From positions 124,001-188,000 of the forward strand of contig JAKSDQ010000158.1 in assembly GCA_022360015.1 (NCBI GenBank): DNA of 64,000 nucleotides. The letters run 5' to 3'. A program made the position numbers and the translations under genes. Positions 1-8,370 of the stretch are shown piece by piece. Numbering within the stretch: position 1 is the stretch's first letter; every line of letters starts with the position of its first letter. The notes below the pieces were generated by a model. The model searched no databases, had not been told where the DNA came from, and worked only from the letters and a program-made list of their open reading frames with translations. The stretch is from Cytophagales bacterium (GTDB lineage: Bacteria; Bacteroidota; Bacteroidia; Cytophagales; Cyclobacteriaceae).

Positions 1-172
1 TCATAGCTATAATTTTATCAAAAAAACCTGGTAAATTATCCCAAAGCTAACTTTCAGGGAACAACCAACAAATATTTTACGTTAATTAAGTAACCAGTAG
101 TTGTAAACGACAATTCAAAGGTGAAAGATCGTTAGTGTTAGCCAATTTATTCGTAAATTTCTGGTTGTAATT
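1..172. other. left-edge non-coding stretch
   Basis: AT-rich sequence upstream of the first small ORF. I see no ORF, dyad or RNA gene here. A TAAATTTC octamer about 20 bases before the next start codon is one base from the Bacteroidota -7 element TAnnTTTG. Confidence 0.4.
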
Positions 173-460
173 ATGATTAAAAAATCTACCATAGTAAACC
201 TTTTAAACTACCTGATAGAGCAGCACCGGGATCTAACCTGGAAGCTTGACTGCTGCTACAGCGACGGTAAAGATTTAATCATCTACAAAATCCTGATCAA
301 CTCTCTGCAAAACAACCAGATTAAAGGCAATATACAATTTAATTCCAGCAATGGTGAGGTCCTAACCTTCAATTACCTGGGGTTTAAATTAAAAGACAAA
401 ACAGGAATTGTTGACTTGTTGCTTGACCTTTGCAACTACGAAAGAACTTCGCTGGTCTAG
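173..460 (+). CDS. small hypothetical protein (95 aa)
   Basis: I do not recognise the family. The 95-residue product has no signal peptide or membrane segment, alternates basic and hydrophobic stretches, and contains a Cys-Cys pair near residues 27-28. Its composition (several Leu/Ile/Asn and Lys, ordinary codons) looks like a real small cytosolic protein rather than a shadow, and nothing overlaps it on the other strand. It stands alone about 100 bp upstream of the iron ABC operon, with the DtxR-like dyad between them, so there is no clear functional link. Confidence 0.55.
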   Translation: MIKKSTIVNLLNYLIEQHRDLTWKLDCCYSDGKDLIIYKILINSLQNNQIKGNIQFNSSNGEVLTFNYLGFKLKDKTGIVDLLLDLCNYERTSLV

Positions 461-507
461 CCCTTATCCTCCATATTGAAAACAAAATAACTTATTCACC
501 TTTAATT

Positions 508-526
508 ATTTAGATTTATTCTAAAT
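508..526. promoter_or_regulatory. DtxR/MntR-like dyad upstream of the iron ABC operon
   Basis: A perfect inverted repeat, ATTTAGA-N5-TCTAAAT (19 bp), lies 38 bp before the start codon of the Fe(III) binding protein. The TTTAG...CTAAA architecture resembles the metal boxes of DtxR/IdeR/MntR-type repressors, which are also about 19 bp with 7-bp arms. The site is seen directly; the regulator and metal are inferred from the iron-uptake genes that follow. Confidence 0.45.
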
Positions 527-564
527 ACTTTCTATTTTTATAATTCAAAATCAACAAATAGACC

Positions 565-1620
565 ATGTTTAAAAATCACTTAACTATTTTTTTGATAGCC
601 ATCACCAGTGTTATGATATATTCCTGTGATATTAAAAAGGCAGGTACCCAAAACGAAAACACGGATGAACAAGTAGTAAACGTCTACACCCACCGGCACT
701 ACGAGGTAGACAAGCAACTTTTTGCTGATTTTACTACTGAAACGGGCATAAAGGTGAATGTTGTAAACGCCAGTGCGGATGAACTGATACAGAAAATGGA
801 GATGGAAGGTGAAAAATCCCCGGCGGATGTGTTAATTACGGTTGATGCAGGCAGGTTGCACAGAGCCAAAGAAAAGGGCCTCATTAAAAGTATTAAATCC
901 GGCCTACTGGAAAATAATATACCTGGCAAATTCCGGGATCCGGAAGGTTACTGGTTCGGTCTTACCTACCGGGCCAGGGTTATTGTATACGCACCTGATC
1001 GCGTTGACCCCACTGCCCTTACTACCTATGAATCCCTGGCGGACGAAAAATGGAATGGAAAGTTATTGATCCGTTCCTCAGGCAATATTTATAATCAGTC
1101 ATTACTGGCTTCGCTCATTGCCGCAAACGGGAGGGATGAGGCCAAAAAATGGGCTGAAGCTGTTGTTAATAACCTGGCCAGGGAACCTAAAGGCAGCGAT
1201 CGGGACCAGGTAAAGGCTATCGCTTCTGGCATTGGAGATGTTGCTGTGGTCAATTCTTACTACATAGGAAAACTGCTGGATTCAAAAGTGGAAGAAGAGG
1301 TAAATGCCGGCGAAGCCGTACAGGTGTTCTTCCCGAATCAGGAAGGCCGTGGTACACACATTAATGTGAGTGGTGCTGCTGTTGCCAATCACGCTCCCAA
1401 CGAGGCAAACGCCATAAAGTTTATAGAATATTTATCAGACGAAAAGGCTCAATCAGTTTTTGCAGGCGCTAACTTTGAATATCCGGTGAAGCCCGGAATT
1501 AAATTTGCATCGCTTTTAGACGCCTGGGGAACATTTAAGTCTGATTCCGTTAACCTTTCTGTTTTGGGTGAAAATAACAGGGATGCGGTTATGATTTTTG
1601 ATGAAGTCGGCTGGAAATAG
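565..1620 (+). CDS. Fe(III) ABC transporter substrate-binding lipoprotein (FbpA/FutA type)
   Basis: Extracytoplasmic solute-binding protein that would capture ferric iron and deliver it to the permease encoded next. Residues 1-21 are a lipoprotein signal peptide ending in the lipobox IYSC, with Cys21 as the lipidated residue. The rest has the FbpA/FutA layout: HRHYEVDKQLFADF near the N-terminus, a central YWFGLTYRARV segment, and NSYYIG around residues 230-235, where the family places its iron-ligating tyrosines. The length of 351 aa is normal. The gene is 36 bp upstream of the permease and follows a DtxR-like dyad, so iron control is likely. A periplasmic binder for another metal is possible but less likely. 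Confidence 0.9.
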   Translation: MFKNHLTIFLIAITSVMIYSCDIKKAGTQNENTDEQVVNVYTHRHYEVDKQLFADFTTETGIKVNVVNASADELIQKMEMEGEKSPADVLITVDAGRLHRAKEKGLIKSIKSGLLENNIPGKFRDPEGYWFGLTYRARVIVYAPDRVDPTALTTYESLADEKWNGKLLIRSSGNIYNQSLLASLIAANGRDEAKKWAEAVVNNLAREPKGSDRDQVKAIASGIGDVAVVNSYYIGKLLDSKVEEEVNAGEAVQVFFPNQEGRGTHINVSGAAVANHAPNEANAIKFIEYLSDEKAQSVFAGANFEYPVKPGIKFASLLDAWGTFKSDSVNLSVLGENNRDAVMIFDEVGWK

Positions 1621-1656
1621 AATCCGGCGATTTTTGACAAATTATTCAAATAGATT

Positions 1657-3321
1657 TTGGCATTAAACAAATATCGGGCCTCACGAAAAATTACTTTTAA
1701 TTCGTGGACAGTTTACCTGATAGTTATTGTCCTTGTTATTGCCATTCCGCTGCTTTCTATATTCTTTGGCCTTTTTAAAGGGCCCGGACAAGCCTGGGGT
1801 CATATCCAAAAAAACCTGTTGCCTGATTATGTGGCTAACTCACTGGTTCTGGTTCTTGGAACAGGACTGTTGACCACATTACTGGGGGTGTCGACAGCTT
1901 GGTTTGTAAGTACCTGCGATTTTACAGGAAGAAAGTTTTTTGAGTGGGCATTGATATTACCTCTCGCTATTCCTTCCTACATTATTGCCTATACCTATGC
2001 CGGTATATTCGATTATGCCGGCCCCGTACAGATTATCTTTCGCCAATGGTTTCCTGATGAGGTATTTGCTTTTGATATTATGAACATCTACGGAGTCATT
2101 ATTTTATTATCGTTCGTTTTATACCCTTATGTTTTTGCCACGGTAAGAGCCTCATTCATCAATCAATCCAGGTCAATGATCGAATCCGGCCGTATACTGG
2201 GCAGTACTCCATGGCAGGTATTTTACAAATTGGCCCTGCCACTTGCACGTCCGGCCATATTCGCCGGGGTAAGCCTGGTCGTCATGGAGGTACTCAATGA
2301 CTACGGCGCCGTTAAATACTTTGGCGTACCTACCTTTACTACCGGTATTTTCAGGGCCTGGTTTTCTCTTGAAGACATACAGTCGGCTATTTTTTTATCA
2401 GCTTTGTTAATGGGTTTCGTCTTGTTTCTCCTGGGGCTGGAACAAATACAACGGGGACAAAGAAAGTATGAACAAATCTCCAACAGCTTTAGGGCCCCCG
2501 CCCGATTTCAATTGAAGGGGATAAAGCGTATTGCTACATTTATTATTTGTTTGATTCCCCTTTTGTTTGGATTTATCATACCTGTATTACAGTTAGGCTT
2601 TTGGGCAAATAAAACTTTTGAAGAAGTATTGGGTCAGGAATTCTGGCAAATGATTGTCAACAGCTTCTCTGTTGCGGCAGTTGCAGCGTTTCTATGTGTT
2701 TTGGTGGCCCTGATCCTTGTTTACGCTGTCAAACTGACTCGCAGTTATTTTTCCGACGTCGCGGCCAGGGTAGCTAACATGGGTTATGCTATTCCGGGTG
2801 CTGTCATCGCGGTCGGGGTTATGATTCCAATTCTGGCCCTGGACAGGTATTTGACCAATTTTCTTGAAAGAGTTACCGGTAACTCTACAGGACTGATCAT
2901 ATCAGGTACATTGCTTATATTGATTTTTGCTTATCTTGTACGTTTTTTGGTGGTTGCATTCAATCCGGCCGAAGAAGGATTCAAAAAAATCGGGTGGCAG
3001 CTTACTGAAGCAGGCAGAACGCTGGGCTTCAGTCCTTTCAGGTGCCTGGTAAAAATCAATGTCCCCTTAATGAAAGCTGCGCTTGTCAGTGGTGCTTTGT
3101 TGGTTTTCGTTGATGTATTGAAGGAGCTACCGCTAACCCTTATACTGAGACCATTCAACTTCCATACCCTGGCTACCAGGGCCTTTGAGCTGGCCAGCGA
3201 TGAAATGGTGGCCGAATCGGCCAATGCAGCCCTCATTATTGTGCTTACCGGTATCATCCCCATTATTATCTTAAGTAAATTAATCTCCGGAAATTCATTT
3301 TATGAAAGCATTGCAGATTGA
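1657..3321 (+). CDS. Fe(III) ABC transporter permease, two fused permease domains (FbpB type)
   Basis: Inner-membrane channel of the ferric iron importer. The 554 aa hold two binding-protein-dependent transport domains, roughly residues 50-270 and 330-550, with about twelve hydrophobic segments in total. Each half has an EAA-like loop (ESGRILGSTPWQVFYKLALP near 180-200 and EAGRTLGFSPFRCLVKINVP near 450-470) that contacts the ATPase. The duplicated single-chain layout is usual for FbpB/FutB. The start used is TTG at 1657; no ATG lies between it and the first membrane segment, so TTG is plausible. The 3' end overlaps the ATPase gene by 20 bp, which indicates translational coupling. Confidence 0.9.
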   Translation: MALNKYRASRKITFNSWTVYLIVIVLVIAIPLLSIFFGLFKGPGQAWGHIQKNLLPDYVANSLVLVLGTGLLTTLLGVSTAWFVSTCDFTGRKFFEWALILPLAIPSYIIAYTYAGIFDYAGPVQIIFRQWFPDEVFAFDIMNIYGVIILLSFVLYPYVFATVRASFINQSRSMIESGRILGSTPWQVFYKLALPLARPAIFAGVSLVVMEVLNDYGAVKYFGVPTFTTGIFRAWFSLEDIQSAIFLSALLMGFVLFLLGLEQIQRGQRKYEQISNSFRAPARFQLKGIKRIATFIICLIPLLFGFIIPVLQLGFWANKTFEEVLGQEFWQMIVNSFSVAAVAAFLCVLVALILVYAVKLTRSYFSDVAARVANMGYAIPGAVIAVGVMIPILALDRYLTNFLERVTGNSTGLIISGTLLILIFAYLVRFLVVAFNPAEEGFKKIGWQLTEAGRTLGFSPFRCLVKINVPLMKAALVSGALLVFVDVLKELPLTLILRPFNFHTLATRAFELASDEMVAESANAALIIVLTGIIPIIILSKLISGNSFYESIAD

Positions 3322-4366
3322 GCATTTATCCAAAACATATTTTAAAAGGGATGGGCCAGTAGTTTCGGATATCTCTTTGCAGGTGGAAGCCGGTAAAACC
3401 CTGGCCCTCCTGGGCGAAAGTGGCAGCGGTAAAACCACGCTCCTAAGATTAATCGCCGGATTGGAACATCCTGACAAAGGTGCAATCCTGATAGGAAATC
3501 AGGTGGTAGCAGACACCCGGACATTTGTCAAACCCGAAAACAGAAAGGTGGGTTTGGTTTTTCAAAACCTGGCGCTGTTCCCTCATCTGAGTATTTTTGA
3601 CAATGTGTCTTTTGGGCTGAGGGGCATAAGCAGGCAGGAAAAAGCTGCAAAAGTCGAGGAGGTTTTAACCCTGGTAAATCTATGTGGCATGGAAAATCGT
3701 TTTCCACATCAACTTTCAGGAGGGCAACAACAACGAGTGGCACTGGCTCGTGCATTGGCTCCGAAGCCTGAAGTTATCCTTCTCGATGAGCCTTTTAGTA
3801 ATCTTGACAGTGTGCTAAAAAACCAGGTTCGTGAAGAGATTAAAAAAATATTAAAGCAGGCATCAGCCACAACAATTTTTGTTACACACGATACCACAGA
3901 TGCATTGCTGGCAGCCGACAAGATAGCTCTCATGCATCATGGCCGAATACTACAAACAGGCAATCCTGTCGAAATATATACTAATCCGTCTGATGAAAAT
4001 GTCGCCAGGTTCTTTGGTAAAATCAACACTTTACATCTCCATAAAACCGAGTCCGGCTGGCACTCCGAAGCCGGTGAGCATCTAAATTTACCAGACAAGT
4101 GGACAGAAGACCAACTCAAAATCATTTTTCGCCCTGAAAATGTGAATCTTGTCAAGCAAAGTGAATGTGGTTTGGCCGCCCGGCTCGTTGCTTCTGATTA
4201 TATGGGAGATCATTGCCTTTTGACCGTGTCAGCCGGTACCCCGAAATTCCAACCTCATTTACTTTTTATCAAAGCGCCGGCCAACCATAATTATCGGGCC
4301 GGCAACCTGGTATTTTTTCAAATCGACTTTCATAAAGCAAAAATCATATTACCATCATCCGGGTAA
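3302..4366 (+). CDS. Fe(III) ABC transporter ATP-binding protein (FbpC type)
   Basis: Cytoplasmic ATPase that powers the iron importer. Walker A GESGSGKTT is at residues 38-46, the ABC signature LSGGQ at 138-142, Walker B VILLDEP at 158-164 and the switch histidine at about 196 (FVTHD). The C-terminal 120 residues form a TOBE-type regulatory domain, as in FbpC/PotA. The length of 354 aa is normal. The start codon overlaps the permease end, and this is the last gene of the operon. Family membership is certain; the ferric substrate follows from the neighbouring binding protein. Confidence 0.92.
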   Translation: MKALQIEHLSKTYFKRDGPVVSDISLQVEAGKTLALLGESGSGKTTLLRLIAGLEHPDKGAILIGNQVVADTRTFVKPENRKVGLVFQNLALFPHLSIFDNVSFGLRGISRQEKAAKVEEVLTLVNLCGMENRFPHQLSGGQQQRVALARALAPKPEVILLDEPFSNLDSVLKNQVREEIKKILKQASATTIFVTHDTTDALLAADKIALMHHGRILQTGNPVEIYTNPSDENVARFFGKINTLHLHKTESGWHSEAGEHLNLPDKWTEDQLKIIFRPENVNLVKQSECGLAARLVASDYMGDHCLLTVSAGTPKFQPHLLFIKAPANHNYRAGNLVFFQIDFHKAKIILPSSG

Positions 4367-4379
4367 ATCTCAACCGCCC

Positions 4380-4400
4380 GTGAATGGTTGTGGCATTCAC
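4380..4400 (+). terminator. weak hairpin after the iron ABC operon
   Basis: Inverted repeat GTGAATG-N7-CATTCAC just after the ATPase stop codon. The 7-bp stem is plain, but no T-run follows, so it may be a rho-assisted end or a pause site rather than a true intrinsic terminator. Confidence 0.3.
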
Positions 4401-4515
4401 CTTGATAGGTTTAGTTCGATGTTGTGTTTATCGATAAATAAGACAGATTCGTCTCATGCCATTTCCATCTTCCGGGTCATATGCGTAAATTTATACCTGA
4501 TCAAAAACACCTTTC

Positions 4516-7500
4516 ATGATTCCCCAACCTGCCCCCAACATAGCTAGTTGGCTGTTCGGAATTGTGCTGCTTTCCATTGGCCTGGGAGGCTGTGATTCCG
4601 GCAGTTCCGATCATAAATCTGTGGAAGCAAATGCCATGGGTAGTCAGTCCGATTCACTGAAAACATTGGCAGCTAAGCCAATGGGTGAAGTATACACCCA
4701 TCCATATCTTATAAAAGCTGACGAAATCAGGGATAAGGAGGGTTTCACAAATGCCATACCTTATTACGAGGCGGCAGTTTCATTGTTTGAGAAAGACGGG
4801 AATTGGGAGGGCTTGATTTCTGCGAAGAACAGGGTTTCTTCTTATTACGCTGACAGGAGCTATTATGACATCTCCTATTATGACAGCCTGTTGATAAACT
4901 TAGAAAATACATGGGAATTAGGAAAAAAGTATCTGGAATCCACGAGTTTATCATTTTCGGAAATTCAATATTGGTTTGGAAAGTATTTTGAGGAAACAAA
5001 TGATCCTTACCAATCGATATCCTTTCATCAAAAAGCCTTGAACAACAGGGTTAAGCAACTCGGCAACAATAACCTGTTAGTTGCTGAAAGTTTAAAAGCG
5101 CTTGGTGATGTTTATTTTTACCAGCTTTCGGATTATAACAATGCCGAAAATTTTTATGAAAGATCGGTAGACATTAAAAGCCAACTACTAGATAGTGCCA
5201 ATGTAGATCTAATCCGTGGTTATTATTCCATGGCAAGAGTTAAAAGGTTAAATGATGATACTGAAAGTGCCATTAATTACGGATTAAAGGCATTAAAAAT
5301 AGCGATGATGAATCCAATAGAAAACAAGCAACGGATTGGGTTATGTCATAATGTTTTAGCCAATATCTATAATGACAAAAATGACTACAAAAATGCGGAG
5401 TTACATTACCAAAAAGCCATTGAAATTTCAAAAGCCAAATTTGGCGAAAACAACCATGATTTGCCCATTTATTACAATGGATTAGGAACAATTTTTTTAC
5501 AACAAAAAGAGCTTGGATTAGCCAAATCATATTTCACTCAGAGCCTTCATATAAATGAAATGTATTTCCCTGATGATTTGGATGAAATTGCTGATAACTT
5601 TACGAGTTTGGGATTGGTTTACACACAACTAAAATTGTATGACTCCGCATTGATATATTTCAATAAAAGTTTAGAAATAAAACTAAAACAGTTTGGCACA
5701 AAAAATGCCCGAACCGGGTTAATTTATGAATTTTTAGGTGATATGTATGCTGATAAGGGACATCTGGAGATGGCGCTGCAACACTATCAAAATGCCCTGA
5801 TTAGCATAGTCGGAAATTTTAATGAAAATGATGTTTTCGTCAATCCGAAATTTTCTTCACAGGTACATGGATTTAGATTCGTTCATGTAATAATCAGCAA
5901 AGCCCTTTTATTAAAGCGGTGTTATCATGAAAGCCATAATATCAAATATCTTGAAGCCTCTTTAAAAACTTATTTACTGGCTAATAAAATAATTGATCGA
6001 AAAAGAAACAATGATATTACCGAAGAGTCCCGGCTGGTGTTGATTGAAAATCACTTTCAGGATCAAATGGAAAATGGAATCGATTGCGCATTTCTATTGT
6101 ATCAACTAACCGGCAAGCCTGAATTTCAAAATACGGCATTCCAATTGATCGAAAAAACAAAATACATGTTGCTTTTTGAATCATTAATAAAAAATAAAAA
6201 AAATCAGCAATTTGGAGTCCCGGATTCTCTTTTAGCACTGGAAAAAAACCTAAAAGTTGAAATGGCATTTTTCAAACAAAATTTAGACGAATTACTACAA
6301 GACGAAAATTTGAATCAACAACAAGTCGATAGGTTACAAAATAAGGTTTTCAGCACCGCAGTTAAGCAAGAAAAACTGTATAAAAAGCTTAAAGACGAAT
6401 ATCCAAGATACTACGATATCAAATTTGACAGTGTAACGTTGTCAATCAAAGATATTCAAAAAGCGCTGAAGAACAGAGGCGTTGAAATTATTGAGTTTTA
6501 CTATGGGAAAAAAAATATCTATATCTTAAGTATCTCGAATGAAATAATAAAATTTCAAAGATTAGAAAAATCCCAACTATTAGAAAACGCTATAACCACT
6601 TATTTAGAACAAATTTCAAGTTCACCAGATATAACCAGTTTAGAAAACTATAGACGCTTTTGCCAAAGTGCTTCGCAACTTTACGAATTATTAATGAAGC
6701 CAATATTGACCAAGGATTCATTGAATAAAAACCTGGTTATTATTCCACATGGCAGGCTTTCGGTTTTACCCTTTGAGTCCATTATTAAACCCGTTGCAGC
6801 TTACAATAAAGTTGATTACAAAAATTTAAGTTACCTCATCAAAGACCATCAGTTCAGCTATGCCTATTCAGCTAATTTATTGTTTAAAACCAAGACTAAG
6901 CAACAAGCTATTTCCAAGCCAAAAATACTGGCCTTTAGCTACTCCAATGAATTCCACAAACCAAAAAATCGGGATGAAATAATTGGTTCATCTAAGGAAA
7001 TAAATACTATCTCAAAGTTTGTAAAAGGTACCTTTTACAAAGGACAGTATGCCACTGAATCCACTTTTAAATCAACGGCTTCCCAATTTGACATTTTGCA
7101 TTTGGCGGTACACGGAAGGGCTGACGATGAAAGTAAATTAAGTAACAGGCTATTATTCAAGAATGAACTTGACTCCACCAATGACGGGGTATTGCATTCC
7201 TATGAGGTATTAAACCTGAATATTGACGCTAAACTCGTAGTTCTGAGTGCCTGTGAAACAGGATTAGGACAGCAGTTTAAAGGAGAGGGAATTTTTAGCA
7301 TGGCAAGGAGTTTTGCCTATGCGGGATGTGAAGCAATTATTATGAGCTATTGGAAAGCAAAGGATAACGCAACTGCTGATATAATGGGAAGCTTTTACAA
7401 GTATTTGGTTGATGGAGCAACGGTTGATAAAGCGCTCAGGAAAGCTAAGATAACCTTTATTAATGAATCTGAGGAGCTTACCGCCCATCCTTCAGCCTGG

Positions 7501-7644
7501 GCAGCTTTTGTACCATTTGGAGATATGAGTACCCCAATTTTTCAGAACCAAAATGCAAGTGCTGAAGTATTGGGGTATTTCTTCCTGATTAGTGTGATCA
7601 CCTTAATACTATGGTACATGGCAAAAAACAAAGCGTTTAAATAG
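4516..7644 (+). CDS. TPR-CHAT caspase-like lipoprotein 1
   Basis: Predicted cysteine peptidase of clan CD with a large TPR sensor region. A lipoprotein signal ends in GLGGC (Cys26). Residues 60-470 contain repeated TPR helices (ALNNRVKQLG, YNGLGTIF, YFNKSLEIKLKQFG types). About 560-650 is a coiled linker, and the CHAT domain covers roughly 720-1010. The catalytic pair is intact: His866 in HLAVHG and Cys913 in LSACETG. A hydrophobic segment at about 1015-1035 precedes a short basic tail, so the peptidase probably faces the periplasm, anchored at both ends. A paralogue follows at 8371, and an ECF sigma operon converges on the pair. Codon use resembles the neighbours, with a slightly AT-richer middle. 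Substrate unknown. Confidence 0.88.
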   Translation: MIPQPAPNIASWLFGIVLLSIGLGGCDSGSSDHKSVEANAMGSQSDSLKTLAAKPMGEVYTHPYLIKADEIRDKEGFTNAIPYYEAAVSLFEKDGNWEGLISAKNRVSSYYADRSYYDISYYDSLLINLENTWELGKKYLESTSLSFSEIQYWFGKYFEETNDPYQSISFHQKALNNRVKQLGNNNLLVAESLKALGDVYFYQLSDYNNAENFYERSVDIKSQLLDSANVDLIRGYYSMARVKRLNDDTESAINYGLKALKIAMMNPIENKQRIGLCHNVLANIYNDKNDYKNAELHYQKAIEISKAKFGENNHDLPIYYNGLGTIFLQQKELGLAKSYFTQSLHINEMYFPDDLDEIADNFTSLGLVYTQLKLYDSALIYFNKSLEIKLKQFGTKNARTGLIYEFLGDMYADKGHLEMALQHYQNALISIVGNFNENDVFVNPKFSSQVHGFRFVHVIISKALLLKRCYHESHNIKYLEASLKTYLLANKIIDRKRNNDITEESRLVLIENHFQDQMENGIDCAFLLYQLTGKPEFQNTAFQLIEKTKYMLLFESLIKNKKNQQFGVPDSLLALEKNLKVEMAFFKQNLDELLQDENLNQQQVDRLQNKVFSTAVKQEKLYKKLKDEYPRYYDIKFDSVTLSIKDIQKALKNRGVEIIEFYYGKKNIYILSISNEIIKFQRLEKSQLLENAITTYLEQISSSPDITSLENYRRFCQSASQLYELLMKPILTKDSLNKNLVIIPHGRLSVLPFESIIKPVAAYNKVDYKNLSYLIKDHQFSYAYSANLLFKTKTKQQAISKPKILAFSYSNEFHKPKNRDEIIGSSKEINTISKFVKGTFYKGQYATESTFKSTASQFDILHLAVHGRADDESKLSNRLLFKNELDSTNDGVLHSYEVLNLNIDAKLVVLSACETGLGQQFKGEGIFSMARSFAYAGCEAIIMSYWKAKDNATADIMGSFYKYLVDGATVDKALRKAKITFINESEELTAHPSAWAAFVPFGDMSTPIFQNQNASAEVLGYFFLISVITLILWYMAKNKAFK

Positions 7645-7734
7645 CTCTTGTGCCTGTTGTAACAACTTTCGATGCTAATGTCGATGATGAAGCTTCCTTT
7701 TTTTCCCAAAAAGAAAAGCGAACAACCGGTGTAT

Positions 7735-8148
7735 TCAGGGTGGGCAAAGTAACCTGTCAACGGCTTTTTTGAGTGTTCTCTCAATATCCTTCTCGTCCGT
7801 TTCTTTGGTCAATTTGTCCAATTCTTTTGGATCAAGCTTTAAAAGTACCTTCGCAAAGATATTCAGGTTTTTGGTAATGGGATGTTCGTCGATTTCCTTT
7901 TCGTTTAAAACAACATCTGTCGCTAACTCTATTGTAGCCTTAGAGCCATTTTGGCCTGTAATCACCTTGGCATTTTCATCTATTTTGAATAATACCGGAC
8001 TTCCAAATGTGAGGGTTCTTGAAACATTATTCTTTAAATAAACAATCTCCTTACATCTGCCAAACTTATCAAGTTCCTCGGCTATAATTATTCCATACGG
8101 TTTTTCCCTTGAATTCATCTTCGGGTCTTTTATAAATCCTTTGGCCAT
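7735..8148 (-). CDS. hypothetical protein between the two CHAT genes (137 aa)
   Basis: No family recognised. There is no signal peptide or membrane span. Residues 12-75 look like a beta-rich, OB-fold-like stretch (YGIIIAEELDKFGR, RTLTFGSPVLFKI), and the C-terminal half is helical and highly charged (Lys/Glu rich), ending in CPP. It sits alone on the minus strand between the paralogous TPR-CHAT genes and ends 90 bp from the end of CHAT gene 1. It is therefore likely to have been captured with the duplication, or to be part of the same functional block, but that is inference only. Confidence 0.6.
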   Translation of the reverse strand: MAKGFIKDPKMNSREKPYGIIIAEELDKFGRCKEIVYLKNNVSRTLTFGSPVLFKIDENAKVITGQNGSKATIELATDVVLNEKEIDEHPITKNLNIFAKVLLKLDPKELDKLTKETDEKDIERTLKKAVDRLLCPP

Positions 8149-8370
8149 ATTTGGTAAATTTAGATTAATAGTTCTTTTCCAGTTATTTCATTAAATTCGA
8201 AATCCTTGAATTACCTTAATTAAAAAAACATCAAATGGTAACCCATCTTACATAACCCGCGGTCGAATATAAAAAAAATCGAACAATTAAGCCACTAAAT
8301 ACCAAATACTTGATTTTCATCTTCACCCCAAACTTTCTATTTTTATCTTCAGAATTAAAAGCTTTTCAGA

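Noticed and set aside
2931-3263. Minus-strand ORF of 110 codons
   Set aside because: Antisense shadow of the conserved permease; Ser/Thr/Ala-rich composition and no family.
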